Shown: positions 36,957 through 45,022 of the stretch, in pieces | Numbering within the stretch: position 1 is the stretch's first letter | Layout of the letters: the number at the start of each line of letters is the position of its first letter | Origin: Frateuria_A sp051900425 | GTDB lineage: Bacteria; Pseudomonadota; Gammaproteobacteria; Xanthomonadales; Rhodanobacteraceae | DNA: 64,000 nt | Direction: 5' to 3' | NCBI RefSeq assembly: GCF_051900425.1 | Contig: NZ_JBHZGK010000013.1 | Location: 1 to 64,000 of the forward strand | Made by a program: the position numbers and the translations under genes | Notes under the pieces: model-generated | Told to the model about the DNA's origin: nothing | The model's input: only the letters and a program-made list of their open reading frames with translations | Database searches by the model: none

Positions 36957-37472
36957 ATGCCCCTGGTGCAAGCGAGAGACGACGGCCTCCAGATCGAAGT
37001 GGATCGCCCCCACTCGCGGCGCGAGTGGCGCATCGAGCGCGTCGGTTGGGCGGTGATGGCGATCCTGCTCGCCGCCGGACTGCTCGGACTGTTCGGTTAC
37101 GGCCCGCTGAGCCAGACCATTGCCGGCGAGCCGGGCAAGCTCACGGTGACCTACGACCGCCTGCAGCGCGCCAGCGCCCCGAGCGAATACCACTTCACGG
37201 TCGCGCCCTCGCTGGCGCGCGACGGCATGTTCCGGCTGCGCTTCGACAACGTGCTGCTCGAAGAGGTGGAGATCCAGTCGATCATCCCCGCGCCGGAACA
37301 CGCGCGCTCGGGGCCGGGCTATACCGAATACGAGTTCGCCATGGCACCCGCCGAAGGGCCATCCGCGCGCATCCAGTTCCAGTTTCAGCAGGCCACCTTC
37401 GGCCACGTGCGCGGCAACGTCAGTGCCGACGGCGCCGCTCCCCTGGTCATCGACCAGTTCATCCTTCCCTGA
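36957..37472 (+). CDS. single-pass membrane protein of unknown function
   Basis: 171 residues: a short cytosolic lead, one transmembrane helix (VGWAVMAILLAAGLLGLFGYG, about 26-46) and an extracytoplasmic beta-rich domain (KLTVTYDRLQRASAPSEYHFTVAP, MFRLRFDNVLLEEVEIQSIIP, YEFAMAPAEGPSARIQFQFQ). I do not recognise the domain. It is 9 bases upstream of a DUF421 gene, and pairing with YetF-type proteins is seen in other genomes, so the two probably work together in the inner membrane. Start 36957 follows GAAGG. Confidence 0.75.
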   Translation: MPLVQARDDGLQIEVDRPHSRREWRIERVGWAVMAILLAAGLLGLFGYGPLSQTIAGEPGKLTVTYDRLQRASAPSEYHFTVAPSLARDGMFRLRFDNVLLEEVEIQSIIPAPEHARSGPGYTEYEFAMAPAEGPSARIQFQFQQATFGHVRGNVSADGAAPLVIDQFILP

Positions 37473-37481
37473 GGGCGGCCC

Positions 37482-37931
37482 ATGGAATCGGTCATTCGCG
37501 GCGTCATCGTCTACACCTTCCTGTTCCTGATCTTCCGCATCGCCGGCAAGCGCACGCTCGCGCAGACCTCTCCGTTCGAGCTGATCCTGCTGCTGATCAT
37601 CTCGGAGACCACCCAGCAGGCCATGGTCGATAGCGATCATTCGATCACCAACGCCTTCCTGCTGATCATGACGCTGGTCGGCCTGAGCATCGTCCTGTCC
37701 GTCATCAAGCATCATTCCCGGACCGCCAGCCGCTGGCTTGAAGGCCTGCCTGTGCTGGTGCTTCGCGATGGCGCATGGGACAAGGAGGCGGGCGACAGGA
37801 CGCGCGTGGACCCGTCGGAAGTGGTCGCCGCGGCGCGCTCCAAGCAGGGATTGGAGCGGCTGGACGAGGTGAAGCATGCCGCGATCGAAAACGACGGCAC
37901 GATCTCGGTGGTGCCGCGCAAGGGGCACTGA
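37482..37931 (+). CDS. DUF421 (YetF-like) membrane protein
   Basis: 149 residues. Two or three N-terminal transmembrane helices contain the family signature FRIAGKRTLAQTSPFELILLLIISETTQQAM. The C-terminal soluble domain (about 85-149) includes GLPVLVLRDGAW and a RSKQGLERLDEVKHAAIENDGTISVVP stretch, the typical DUF421 end. Bacillus YetF relatives are thought to stabilise membrane or spore proteins, but the role is not defined. It forms an operon with the upstream membrane protein. Confidence 0.9.
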   Translation: MESVIRGVIVYTFLFLIFRIAGKRTLAQTSPFELILLLIISETTQQAMVDSDHSITNAFLLIMTLVGLSIVLSVIKHHSRTASRWLEGLPVLVLRDGAWDKEAGDRTRVDPSEVVAAARSKQGLERLDEVKHAAIENDGTISVVPRKGH

Positions 37932-37969
37932 GCCCGCGGCGTGCTGCGCACCGGGCGACAGCGGGTAGC

Positions 37970-38416
37970 TCAGTGCCTGCTTTCGCTGGACGGCGCCGAG
38001 GGCGCCGCGTCCATCCGGTTGTCGACCCGCTCCACGCCCAGCATGTCCGATACCGCGGCCACCAGTGCGTCCACTTCGGAAAGCCGCGCCGAGCCGCTGA
38101 GCGTCACCAGGCCGTCCGCCACATGGACCTCGACCCTGCCCGGCTGCGCCACCAGGTGTCCCAGCTTCGAGCGGATGCGGTCGTGTAGTTGCCGGTCGCC
38201 CGAGGGCGCGTGCTGGTGCAGATGGGCCGATGCGCGGTGCAGTCGATCGGCCGCGTGCCTGGCCTTGTCCTGGGCGAACTCCTGGATGTCCTGGCCCGCG
38301 GCACGCACCGTGTCGCGCGCCGTGGCCCGGCGGCGGCGCCCCGCCACCGGGTCGAGCAGATACATCGCCGCCGCGCCCGCCGCAAACGCGGCGGCAAGTT
38401 TCAGTAGCTGTGCCAC
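37970..38416 (-). CDS. BON-domain protein with membrane anchor
   Basis: 148 residues. The N-terminus (VAQLLKLAAAFAAGAAAMYLLDPVAGRRRR) is a membrane anchor of the YtxH-like type with a conserved LLDPxxGxRRR. A helical linker follows, and the C-terminal BON domain (about 85-140: LHDRIRSKLGHLVAQPGRVEVHVADGLVTLSGSARLSEVDALVAAV) would bind phospholipid. The start is GTG at 38416 with AGGAGG 7 bases upstream. It converges with the DUF421 gene with 38 bases between. Confidence 0.83.
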   Translation of the reverse strand: MAQLLKLAAAFAAGAAAMYLLDPVAGRRRRATARDTVRAAGQDIQEFAQDKARHAADRLHRASAHLHQHAPSGDRQLHDRIRSKLGHLVAQPGRVEVHVADGLVTLSGSARLSEVDALVAAVSDMLGVERVDNRMDAAPSAPSSESRH

Positions 38417-38486
38417 GACTGCCTCCTGGGCTTGCCGATCCGAGGCGGTCGATGCTGCGCGAGGCCGTGGCAACGGCACGCGAAAA

Positions 38487-38909
38487 TCAGCTCCCGCCTG
38501 CGCCCGCCGGCGTGTCCGCACCGAACGGCCCGCGCAGGAGCAGTGCGCCGTAGACCAGCGTCAGCGCCGCGAACAGCACGGTGAGCAACAGCAGCAGCGG
38601 CGACGCGCCACCGGCCATCGCCGGGTGGCCCAGGCTGGACGCGCTGACCAGGTAGAGCATGAAGTTGGCAAGCACGGTCGGACGTCCGTAGATACCGCCG
38701 ACGATCATCCGGCGCTGGTTCCAGTTGAGCCAGGCCATGGCCAGCCAGCCCGCCGAGATCAACTGGCCGAGTACCGTCCCGCTGGCCGGCGTCCCGGGCA
38801 TCAGCCGCGGAAGCAGTTCGTCGGAAGCGAACAGAAGGGCGATGCCGCCGAGCGCCAGGACGACGGCACTGACGGTCGTGATGAAGGAAGAGGTGCGTGC
38901 AGCGTTCAT
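38487..38909 (-). CDS. small multi-pass membrane protein of unknown function
   Basis: 140 residues with four hydrophobic helices: FITTVSAVVLALGGIALLFAS, GQLISAGWLAMAWLNWNQ, LANFMLYLVSASSL and LLLLLTVLFAALTLVYGALLL. The layout recalls DUF4345- or DoxX-like small membrane proteins, but no signature is decisive. It lies between the HD-domain and BON genes on the same strand, with gaps of 32 and 70 bases, so all three may form one transcript. Confidence 0.7.
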   Translation of the reverse strand: MNAARTSSFITTVSAVVLALGGIALLFASDELLPRLMPGTPASGTVLGQLISAGWLAMAWLNWNQRRMIVGGIYGRPTVLANFMLYLVSASSLGHPAMAGGASPLLLLLTVLFAALTLVYGALLLRGPFGADTPAGAGGS

Positions 38910-38941
38910 TCCATGGACTCCACTTCGCTGTTGATGGGTAA

Positions 38942-39625
38942 TCAGGCTCGCAGCCGATCGATGGCATGGGCCAGGTTGGCCCTCGCCTGCCCTTCCCGCA
39001 GCGCGAAAGGCAGGTTGGCGTAGATCCGGGGGCGCGCCAGGAACTGCGCCAGCAGGCGCGACCTGCCCGCACGATAGAGCGGGCCCGGCACGTGCCGGTA
39101 TTCGCGCCGGATGGCCTTTTCGAAGGTGTCGTACACGGCCGGCTCGGCGCCGAGGATCGACAGGTCGATGTCGACCAGGAACGACTCGTCGTTGGTGCGC
39201 GTGGGTGCCTCGTGCCGCGTGACCATGATCAGCGCGACCACCCGCGCGACGACCTGGTCCGGCGCACCGCAGCGGGTAAGAAAGTCCTGTGCCCAGTCGG
39301 CGCTCTTGCGTTCGTTCTTCGACGACAGCGGGTTGTAGACCGCGTCGTGGAACCACAGCGCCAGTTCGACCTCGTGCGGCTGGTCGAGCGCCGACGCACA
39401 CGCATCCAGATGACGCAGGCAGGCGTCGATGTGCGCGCCGGTGTGGTAATGCCGGTGGGTCTGTCCATAGGCGGCCACCAGCTCGCGCCATGTCTCCTCG
39501 CTCGGCGGCAGATCCCAGGCATGCATCAGGGCGAGCCAGCGCGCGCGGGACATGTCCCCGCGAACCGGCGCTTCTTCTTTTCCGCGAGCGTCGGACAGGT
39601 CCGCGCTTTCGATCTCCCGATTCAT
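38942..39625 (-). CDS. HD-superfamily metal-dependent phosphohydrolase-like protein
   Basis: 227 residues. The characteristic segment YGQTHRHYHTGAHIDACLRHLD (about 53-74) and ELALWFHDAVYNPLSSKNERKSADWAQDFL supply the metal-binding HxxH-HD residues of this HD group (COG4339-like). A further Asp in VDIDLSILGAEPAVYDTF and YRAGRSRLLAQFLARPRIY complete the family pattern. Members are predicted nucleotide phosphohydrolases, and the substrate is unknown. The start at 39625 may be some residues long, since the conserved part begins at about residue 26 (SRARWLALM). Confidence 0.85.
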   Translation of the reverse strand: MNREIESADLSDARGKEEAPVRGDMSRARWLALMHAWDLPPSEETWRELVAAYGQTHRHYHTGAHIDACLRHLDACASALDQPHEVELALWFHDAVYNPLSSKNERKSADWAQDFLTRCGAPDQVVARVVALIMVTRHEAPTRTNDESFLVDIDLSILGAEPAVYDTFEKAIRREYRHVPGPLYRAGRSRLLAQFLARPRIYANLPFALREGQARANLAHAIDRLRA

Positions 39626-39905
39626 CGGCGCCCCTCTATGCGCGTAGAGAGCCAGAAGCCCGGTCCGCTCGCCCGATGGCGAAGTCGAAAGCCCGGCGCG
39701 CCTAGCTTAGGCAGAAGCCGGCCCGGCCGCCTATCCGCCTATCCGCCAATGCGCGGCAGGGTGGCAAGCCAGGGCGGCCCGGCCGCGCCGGTGCCGGCAG
39801 CCAGGCCACGCACGTAGTTTCGGAAACTGCCATGGCGCGTCGGACGCAACCGGTCCGGGGCAGGACGTCTCCCTGACCGGCACCAGTCGCTCGCAGGCCG
39901 ATGCC

Positions 39906-41426
39906 ATGAAACCACTCATGCCCTTCCTCGCCGCCATCGCCATGGCGCTCGCCCAGCCGGCATGCGCCGACAGTTCCGAGCCCGACTTCAGCGCGCTCGC
40001 CAAGCTCGTGGCGAACGCCAATGCGGCGATCGACCACCCGACCGGCATGGCGATCGCGGTGGTGCACGATGGCAAGGTCGTCTACCAGGGCTACTTCGGC
40101 CTGGCCGACATCGCGCGCGGCGCGCCCGTCACCGCGCGCACCGACTTCTACATCGCCTCGGCCACCAAGCCGTTCACCGCCCTGGACGTGTTGCTGAAAG
40201 TGCAGCAGGGAAACGCGGATCCGGCGATGCCCATGGAGGCGATGTTTCCGGGACTGCATTTCGCCGGCATCGACGCCGGCGACGTCACCCTGCGCGACCT
40301 GCTCGTCCACACCTCGGGCATCGACAACGAACCGCTGGTATGGGCCACCGCCTTCAGCGGCCTGCACGATCCCGGGACGCTGCGCGCGCTCGTGGCGCGG
40401 TCGGGCAACGACGCCGACGCCGCGCACGGCACGTTCAAATACACGAACGTGGGCTACAACATCGCCAGCGTCTGGCTGGATGCGCGCTTCAAGCGCCCCT
40501 GGCAGGAACAGCTGCAGCACGACCTCTTCGATCCGCTGGGCATGCGGCAGACCTCCGCCTACATCAGCCAGGCCCGGGCACGCGGTTGGCCGATGGCCTT
40601 GCCCTATTCACTGGCGTCGACCGATCCGCAGGCGCCGCTGTACCTCACCAAGTCCGACGACACCATGCAGGCAGCCGGCGGCATGGTGTCCACCGCGCCG
40701 GACCTGGCGCGGTTCCTGATCGCGCAACTGCAGCCGCCCGCCAGAAGCCGTCCCCTGCTGGCCCGTGCCATCGCGCGCTCGCACGAAACCCAGGCAAGCC
40801 TCCAGGCCCACTACCTCGACTTCGTGCGCACCGGTTATGCATGGGGCTGGTACACCGGCCAGTACAAGGGCCACCGCATGCTCCACCACTTCGGCGGCTT
40901 TGCCGGGTTCCACGCGCACCTGTCGCTCATGCCGGACCAAGACGCCGGCCTGGTGGTCCTGTGCAACGAAGACATGCTCTGCCCGCGCGTGACCAGCCTG
41001 GTCGCCGATTACGTGTACGGCGCGCTGCTCGGACAGACCGGCAACGAAGCGACGGTCGAAGAACGTTTCGCTGCGCTGCCAGGCTTAGCCGCCGAATTGC
41101 GTCGGCAAGTACGCAGGCAGCGTGCCGCGATCCTTGCCCGTCTGTGGCACCTCACGCTGCCGCGCGAGGCTTATGCCGGCACCTACGCGAACCCCCTGCT
41201 CGGCACGATGCGGATCGACGTCGATCACCACGGCACGCTGGCCGTCCACTGGGGCTGCCTGCACGCCATCGCCACGGGCTATACCAGGGACGACCAGGTC
41301 CGCGTGGAGCTGGTGCCCAACAGTGGCAACGTGCTGGCCTTCAAGGTCGACCGTGGCAAGGTGGTCGCGGTCCGGCTCGAGGACATGGTTTTCGCAAGAC
41401 AGGTCGACACCGCGACCCCACGCTGA
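39906..41426 (+). CDS. secreted serine hydrolase, beta-lactamase class C/PBP4* type
   Basis: 506 residues with a signal peptide (MKPLMPFLAAIAMALAQPACA; the Cys could also allow lipidation, but no clear lipobox is present). Catalytic motifs: SxxK as SATK (Ser85, Lys88), YxN as YTN in GTFKYTNVGYN (about residue 178), and HFGGFAGFHAH as the third element. LRDLLVHTSGI is the typical core. The C-terminal 120 residues form an added beta domain, like DUF3471-type tails. It may hydrolyse peptides, esters or peptidoglycan fragments rather than give antibiotic resistance. The first ATG with the best signal peptide was chosen. Confidence 0.9.
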   Translation: MKPLMPFLAAIAMALAQPACADSSEPDFSALAKLVANANAAIDHPTGMAIAVVHDGKVVYQGYFGLADIARGAPVTARTDFYIASATKPFTALDVLLKVQQGNADPAMPMEAMFPGLHFAGIDAGDVTLRDLLVHTSGIDNEPLVWATAFSGLHDPGTLRALVARSGNDADAAHGTFKYTNVGYNIASVWLDARFKRPWQEQLQHDLFDPLGMRQTSAYISQARARGWPMALPYSLASTDPQAPLYLTKSDDTMQAAGGMVSTAPDLARFLIAQLQPPARSRPLLARAIARSHETQASLQAHYLDFVRTGYAWGWYTGQYKGHRMLHHFGGFAGFHAHLSLMPDQDAGLVVLCNEDMLCPRVTSLVADYVYGALLGQTGNEATVEERFAALPGLAAELRRQVRRQRAAILARLWHLTLPREAYAGTYANPLLGTMRIDVDHHGTLAVHWGCLHAIATGYTRDDQVRVELVPNSGNVLAFKVDRGKVVAVRLEDMVFARQVDTATPR

Positions 41427-41521
41427 TCAGCGAACCCTGCGCACGATCGCGTCCGATGCCGCGCTCGCCGCTGCGTCCACTTGCGCGATGCGGCGCTGAT
41501 GGTCACGCCGCCGCTGGCGGG

Positions 41522-41917
41522 CTAGACATCCGACAAGCCAAAACGCGCGACGCCCCTGTTGCGACCGGGCGGATCGAGCGTGCCCAGGTCAAGTGCCAAC
41601 GGCGTGCCGATCCATTCGGCCAGTCGCGTGTGATCGGCGAAGTCGTCGTTGGTAAGCGGATGGATCAGTGCGGTGAAACCGGACGCCCGGATGATCTCGC
41701 GCACCACCGTCAGCCCGTCCGCAGTGAAGTGGATCTCGAACTGCGGCAAGGGATGCGGCCCGGCCTGGCCATCCCGCAGGCGGCCGACGAAGCGCAACGG
41801 CGCAAGTTTGCCAGCAGCCATCCGGTCGCTCAGTACGCAACGCATGGTCTCGGCGAGCGCGCGGCTGGCCGCGTCGTAATAGATGTGCGCGTGGTACGGC
41901 GCGTGTGCCTTGCCCAT
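41522..41917 (-). CDS. DOPA 4,5-dioxygenase-family protein
   Basis: 131 residues of the small DOPA-dioxygenase family (extradiol ring cleavage). Histidine motifs are YHAHIYYDAAS near the N-terminus, PHPLPQFEIHF, and IHPLTNDDFADHTRLAEWIGTPLALDL, all standard for the family and its usual length of about 110-130 residues. GGAGG lies 8 bases before the start at 41917; the longer frame to 42019 is not needed. A LysR regulator is divergent from it. Confidence 0.88.
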   Translation of the reverse strand: MGKAHAPYHAHIYYDAASRALAETMRCVLSDRMAAGKLAPLRFVGRLRDGQAGPHPLPQFEIHFTADGLTVVREIIRASGFTALIHPLTNDDFADHTRLAEWIGTPLALDLGTLDPPGRNRGVARFGLSDV

Positions 41918-42015
41918 GGGCTGCGTCCTCCAGGAAAACCTCGTCGATGCGACGGGGCGTATCTGCGGCGTATCGGCCCGGGCCTGCCTTGTATCCGTAT
42001 CGGCACGGATCGACC

Positions 42016-42216
42016 TCATGCCATCGCTCCGGCCGGCCGACCGGGCGGCTGGATTGGCTGCCGGACGTTACCCACCGGCCGCTCGCGCGGTATCGCCGGG
42101 GTCGCAGGCATCGGTGCGTTCCGGGCAGGGCGGGCCTTGCCGCCGCCGGGCTTTTCGCCGCGCGGGGGAAGCGCGATCCAGTCGATGCTGGGGATGTCCA
42201 GATGAAGGCTCGGCAT
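42016..42216 (-). CDS. possible small protein (66 residues)
   Basis: An ATG frame with GGAG 7 bases upstream. It encodes MPSLHLDIPSIDWIALPPRG followed by a Pro/Arg-rich stretch of low complexity. It lies between the DOPA-dioxygenase and LysR genes in a 405-bp gap that must also hold both divergent promoters. No family is recognised. It could be a spurious frame in GC-rich DNA. Confidence 0.3.
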   Translation of the reverse strand: MPSLHLDIPSIDWIALPPRGEKPGGGKARPARNAPMPATPAIPRERPVGNVRQPIQPPGRPAGAMA

Positions 42217-42322
42217 GGCGACGCTCCGTGCTGCGGAAGGGGTGCGCGGCATGTTGAGGCCACACCACGGCGCGATAAACGTGCCAGACTTTGCTTGATA
42301 ACCAACCCCACGGTTTTGAATC

Positions 42323-43270
42323 ATGAACAAGCTGGCTGGCATGGAAATGTTCGTGCGTGTGGTGGACTGCGGCAGCTTCGCGGCCGCAGCCGAAGCCAGT
42401 GGCGTCTCCGCGACCATGGTCGCCAAGCACGTCGCGGCGATCGAGCAACGGCTGGGCGCCCGCCTGCTCCACCGCACCACCCGCAAACAGCAGCTTTCCG
42501 ACGTGGGGCGGCTCTACTACGAGCGCTGCAAACAGGCGCTGGCCGAAGTCGCACTGGCCGAAGCGAGCGCGCTGGAACTGCAGGCCGCGCCGCGCGGACG
42601 GCTGCGGCTGGTGGCGCCGGTGGGTTTCGGCAGCCACATGGTCCCGGCGCTGGCCGAATACATGGCATGCCATCCGGAGGTCAGCGTCGAACTCACGCTG
42701 GACAATCGGCCGCCGAACCTGGCCGACGGGGGTTTCGAGCTTGGCATCCTGGTCGGGGACCCTACCGAACCGGGCGTAGTGGCGCGGCCATTGCGCCCCT
42801 ATCGGCGCATCCTGGCCGCCTCGCCCGATTACCTGGCGCGCCGCGGCCATCCCGTGCAGCCGGCCGATTTGGCACACCACGAATGCCTTGGGCTGTCCTA
42901 CTGGCGGCGCTCCGACGTCTGGCCACTGGTCGGGCCCGATGGCGTCACCTGTGCCGTCACCGTGCATGGCCGCTTCACCGCCAACCAGGGCAACGCCCTG
43001 CGCATCGCCGCGCTCGGCGGCATCGGCATCGCGTTGCAGCCGGAGCCGCTGCTTGCCGACGACCTCGCCTCCGGGCGGTTGCAGCAGGTGCTGCCTGACT
43101 GGTCGCTTGCGCCATCGCCGATGCATCTGATCTACGCACAAGACCGCCACCCCACAGCCAAGCTCCGTAGCGCGATCGACTTCCTGCTCGCGCGCTACGG
43201 CCAGCACCCGGCGGCCGGCCCAGCGAACGCCGGCATGACGCTCGCGGCGGCCCCTCCAGCCGGCCCGTGA
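42323..43270 (+). CDS. LysR-family transcriptional regulator
   Basis: 315 residues. The N-terminal helix-turn-helix (MNKLAGMEMFVRVVDCGSFAAAAEASGVSATMVAKHVAAIEQRLGARLLHRTTRK in outline, residues 1-60) is followed by an effector-binding domain (about 90-295: GRLRLVAPVGFGSHMVPALAEYM, LDNRPPNLADGGFELGILVG, HGRFTANQGNALRIAALGGIGIALQPEPLL). It resembles the aromatic/quinone-responsive subgroup typified by AaeR/DsdC-like regulators. It is divergent from the DOPA-dioxygenase gene and probably controls it. The upstream gap may contain T-N11-A sites, but I could not pick one with confidence. Confidence 0.93.
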   Translation: MNKLAGMEMFVRVVDCGSFAAAAEASGVSATMVAKHVAAIEQRLGARLLHRTTRKQQLSDVGRLYYERCKQALAEVALAEASALELQAAPRGRLRLVAPVGFGSHMVPALAEYMACHPEVSVELTLDNRPPNLADGGFELGILVGDPTEPGVVARPLRPYRRILAASPDYLARRGHPVQPADLAHHECLGLSYWRRSDVWPLVGPDGVTCAVTVHGRFTANQGNALRIAALGGIGIALQPEPLLADDLASGRLQQVLPDWSLAPSPMHLIYAQDRHPTAKLRSAIDFLLARYGQHPAAGPANAGMTLAAAPPAGP

Positions 43271-43438
43271 TATCGCAAGAACCTGCTTGCTGAACTGCCC
43301 GCAACGGCGGTCCTAAACGGAGCCTGTCATTCGGTGGCGGTTGTCCATAATCAGCCGCTTGGGGACGGGGTTTTGACAGGTGCTGGACTGGCCTGCAGGA
43401 CTAATGACGCACTGGTTGGACAGCTTACGGGACATACC

Positions 43439-43723
43439 ATGCTCGATAGCGCGGAACATCTCGGCCAGGCCCTGGGCGACTGGTCGGGCCACCCCAACAA
43501 GGCCTATGTGGGAAAGATCGATCGCGTGCTGGCCTCCCCCACGCAGGCGTGGACGCCGGAGTACTACATCGACCACTACCTGCAGTCGCACAACCGGCCG
43601 GTCACCCACTGGAACCGCAACGTCGTGTCGGCCGCGCTCGGCAAGTTCAAGGGACGGGCGCCGTTCAAGCGGTGGGAGCTGGACGAGTTCCTCGACGCCA
43701 CCTGGCGCTTCGCGCCGGACTGA
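43439..43723 (+). CDS. small protein of unknown function
   Basis: 94 residues: SAEHLGQALGDWSGHPNKAYVGKIDRVLASPTQAWTPEYYIDHYLQSHNRPVTHWNRNVV...RWELDEFLDATWRFAPD in outline. It is soluble, Trp/His-rich and without cysteines. No family is recognised, but the composition and codon use look genuinely coding. The start at 43439 is preferred over 43334; the ribosome site is weak. Confidence 0.6.
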   Translation: MLDSAEHLGQALGDWSGHPNKAYVGKIDRVLASPTQAWTPEYYIDHYLQSHNRPVTHWNRNVVSAALGKFKGRAPFKRWELDEFLDATWRFAPD

Positions 43724-43833
43724 TGCCGGCCCCCTCCAGGGAACACGCGCGGGCGATTGGCATGCACGAGGCGACTGTCGATCTGCCTGCCGTTCGTTCG
43801 TCGGTGGAATGAAGCCCCCGCCTGGAGAACGAA

Positions 43834-44313
43834 ATGACCCACAAGAACACCCTCTGCCTCTGGTATGACGGCACCGCGCTGGACGCCGCGCAGTTCTACG
43901 CCGCGACCTTTCCCGACAGCGCCGTGGGGGCCGTCCACCGGGCGCCGGGCGACTATCCCGCCGGCAGGCAGGGGGACGTGCTGATGGTGGAATTCACCGT
44001 CATGGGCATCCCCTGCCTGGGCTTGAACGGTGGGCCGGGGTGTCCCCACACCGAGGCGTTTTCCTTCCAGGTGGCGACCGACGACCAGGCCGAAACCGAC
44101 CGCCTCTGGAACGCGATCATCGACAACGGCGGCAGCCCGAGCGCCTGCGGCTGGTGCAGGGACAAGTGGGGCCTGTCCTGGCAGATCACCCCCCGCGCCC
44201 TGACCGCCGCGGTCACCGATCCGGATCCGGCCGCGGCCAAGCGCGCGTTCGACGTCATGATGGGGATGGGAAAGATCGATATCGCGGCCATCGAGGCCGC
44301 GCGCCGCGGCTGA
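43834..44313 (+). CDS. VOC-family protein (3-demethylubiquinone methyltransferase-like domain)
   Basis: 159 residues of the PhnB/3-dmu-9_3-mt subgroup of vicinal-oxygen-chelate proteins. NTLCLWYDGTALDAAQFYAATFPDSAVG opens the fold. GDVLMVEFTVMGIPCLGLNGGP, EAFSFQVATDDQAETDRLWNAII and CGWCRDKWGLSWQITPRAL follow, as in the family. The subgroup is annotated as methyltransferase-like but has no SAM motif, and its substrate is unknown. GGAGA lies upstream of the start. Confidence 0.9.
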   Translation: MTHKNTLCLWYDGTALDAAQFYAATFPDSAVGAVHRAPGDYPAGRQGDVLMVEFTVMGIPCLGLNGGPGCPHTEAFSFQVATDDQAETDRLWNAIIDNGGSPSACGWCRDKWGLSWQITPRALTAAVTDPDPAAAKRAFDVMMGMGKIDIAAIEAARRG

Positions 44314-44397
44314 CCGGGAGGGCCTGTGGGCGCGGCCCGGCCCCCCTGCGATGGGCGAAACGCGCCGCGGCCGGTAACCGTGCGTTCACGAAAGCAT

Positions 44398-44426
44398 TTG
44401 CTTCGCAGGCCGACAGTCACTACTGT
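44398..44426 (+). promoter_or_regulatory. candidate promoter for the cold-shock gene
   Basis: TTGCTT (44398-44403), a 17-bp spacer and TACTGT (44421-44426). A start about 7 bases later would give a leader of roughly 139 nt, similar to the long leaders of cspA-type genes. Confidence 0.4.
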
Positions 44427-44571
44427 GCGCAGGCTGGGTTTCAAGGGTCACGCGAACTGTGGCCCGATGCTGTAGAGAGCAGTTCCACTACACCGTTGCA
44501 CTCGTTCCTCCTTGTGACCAGCAGCCCGCCGCGCCAAGCGGCACATCCATCCGCTCCAGGGAGATACAACG

Positions 44572-44781
44572 ATGTCGCAACCAGAAACCGGTACCGTCAA
44601 GTGGTTCAACGATGCCAAGGGCTTCGGCTTCATCAGCCGCGCCAGCGGCGATGACGTGTTCGTGCACTTCCGCTCGATCGTGTCCTCGGGCTTCAAGAGC
44701 CTGCAGGAAGGCCAGAAGGTGTCCTTCGTCGTGACGCAGGGCCCGAAGGGCCTGCAGGCCGACCAGGTCCAGCCGCTCTAA
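44572..44781 (+). CDS. cold-shock domain protein (CspA family)
   Basis: 69-residue single-domain nucleic-acid chaperone. The OB fold carries RNP1 KGFGFIS (residues 16-22) and RNP2 VFVHF (29-33), with the conserved GTVKWFND lead. The usual length is 67-72 residues. GGGAGA is 7 bases upstream. The long gap before it (258 bases) fits a regulated leader, and a terminator follows. Whether it is cold-induced or constitutive cannot be told from sequence. Confidence 0.97.
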   Translation: MSQPETGTVKWFNDAKGFGFISRASGDDVFVHFRSIVSSGFKSLQEGQKVSFVVTQGPKGLQADQVQPL

Positions 44782-44803
44782 GCGCCTGCACCCCGTTCGA
44801 CCC

Positions 44804-44831
44804 AAGCCCGGCCCCGTGCCGGGCTTTTTCT
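44804..44831 (+). terminator. Rho-independent terminator of the cold-shock gene
   Basis: The stem AAGCCCGGC/GCCGGGCTT (44804-44812 with 44818-44826) runs into TTTTCTTT. Confidence 0.92.
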
Positions 44832-44891
44832 TTGGCTTGCGTCCACCCGACGCCGCACCCGCGCCCAGCCTCCCACCCCATCTCGCGCCAT

Positions 44892-44957
44892 GTAGGAGCG
44901 CACCCTGTGCGCGACCGACGGAGCGGAGGACCGCGGTCGCGCACAGAGTGCGCTCCG
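44892..44957. repeat. inverted pair of GTAG-type REPs
   Basis: A direct copy (44892-44916, GTAGGAGCGCACCC...) and an inverted, slightly degenerate copy (44935-44957) can form one long hairpin. The pair sits between the cold-shock terminator and dbpA. Confidence 0.85.
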
Positions 44958-45022
44958 ACGGGAAAGCCACCGGTTTCCCCGCGGCGCCCTACAGGCCCGC
45001 AGGTTTGATGCGATCATGCCCA

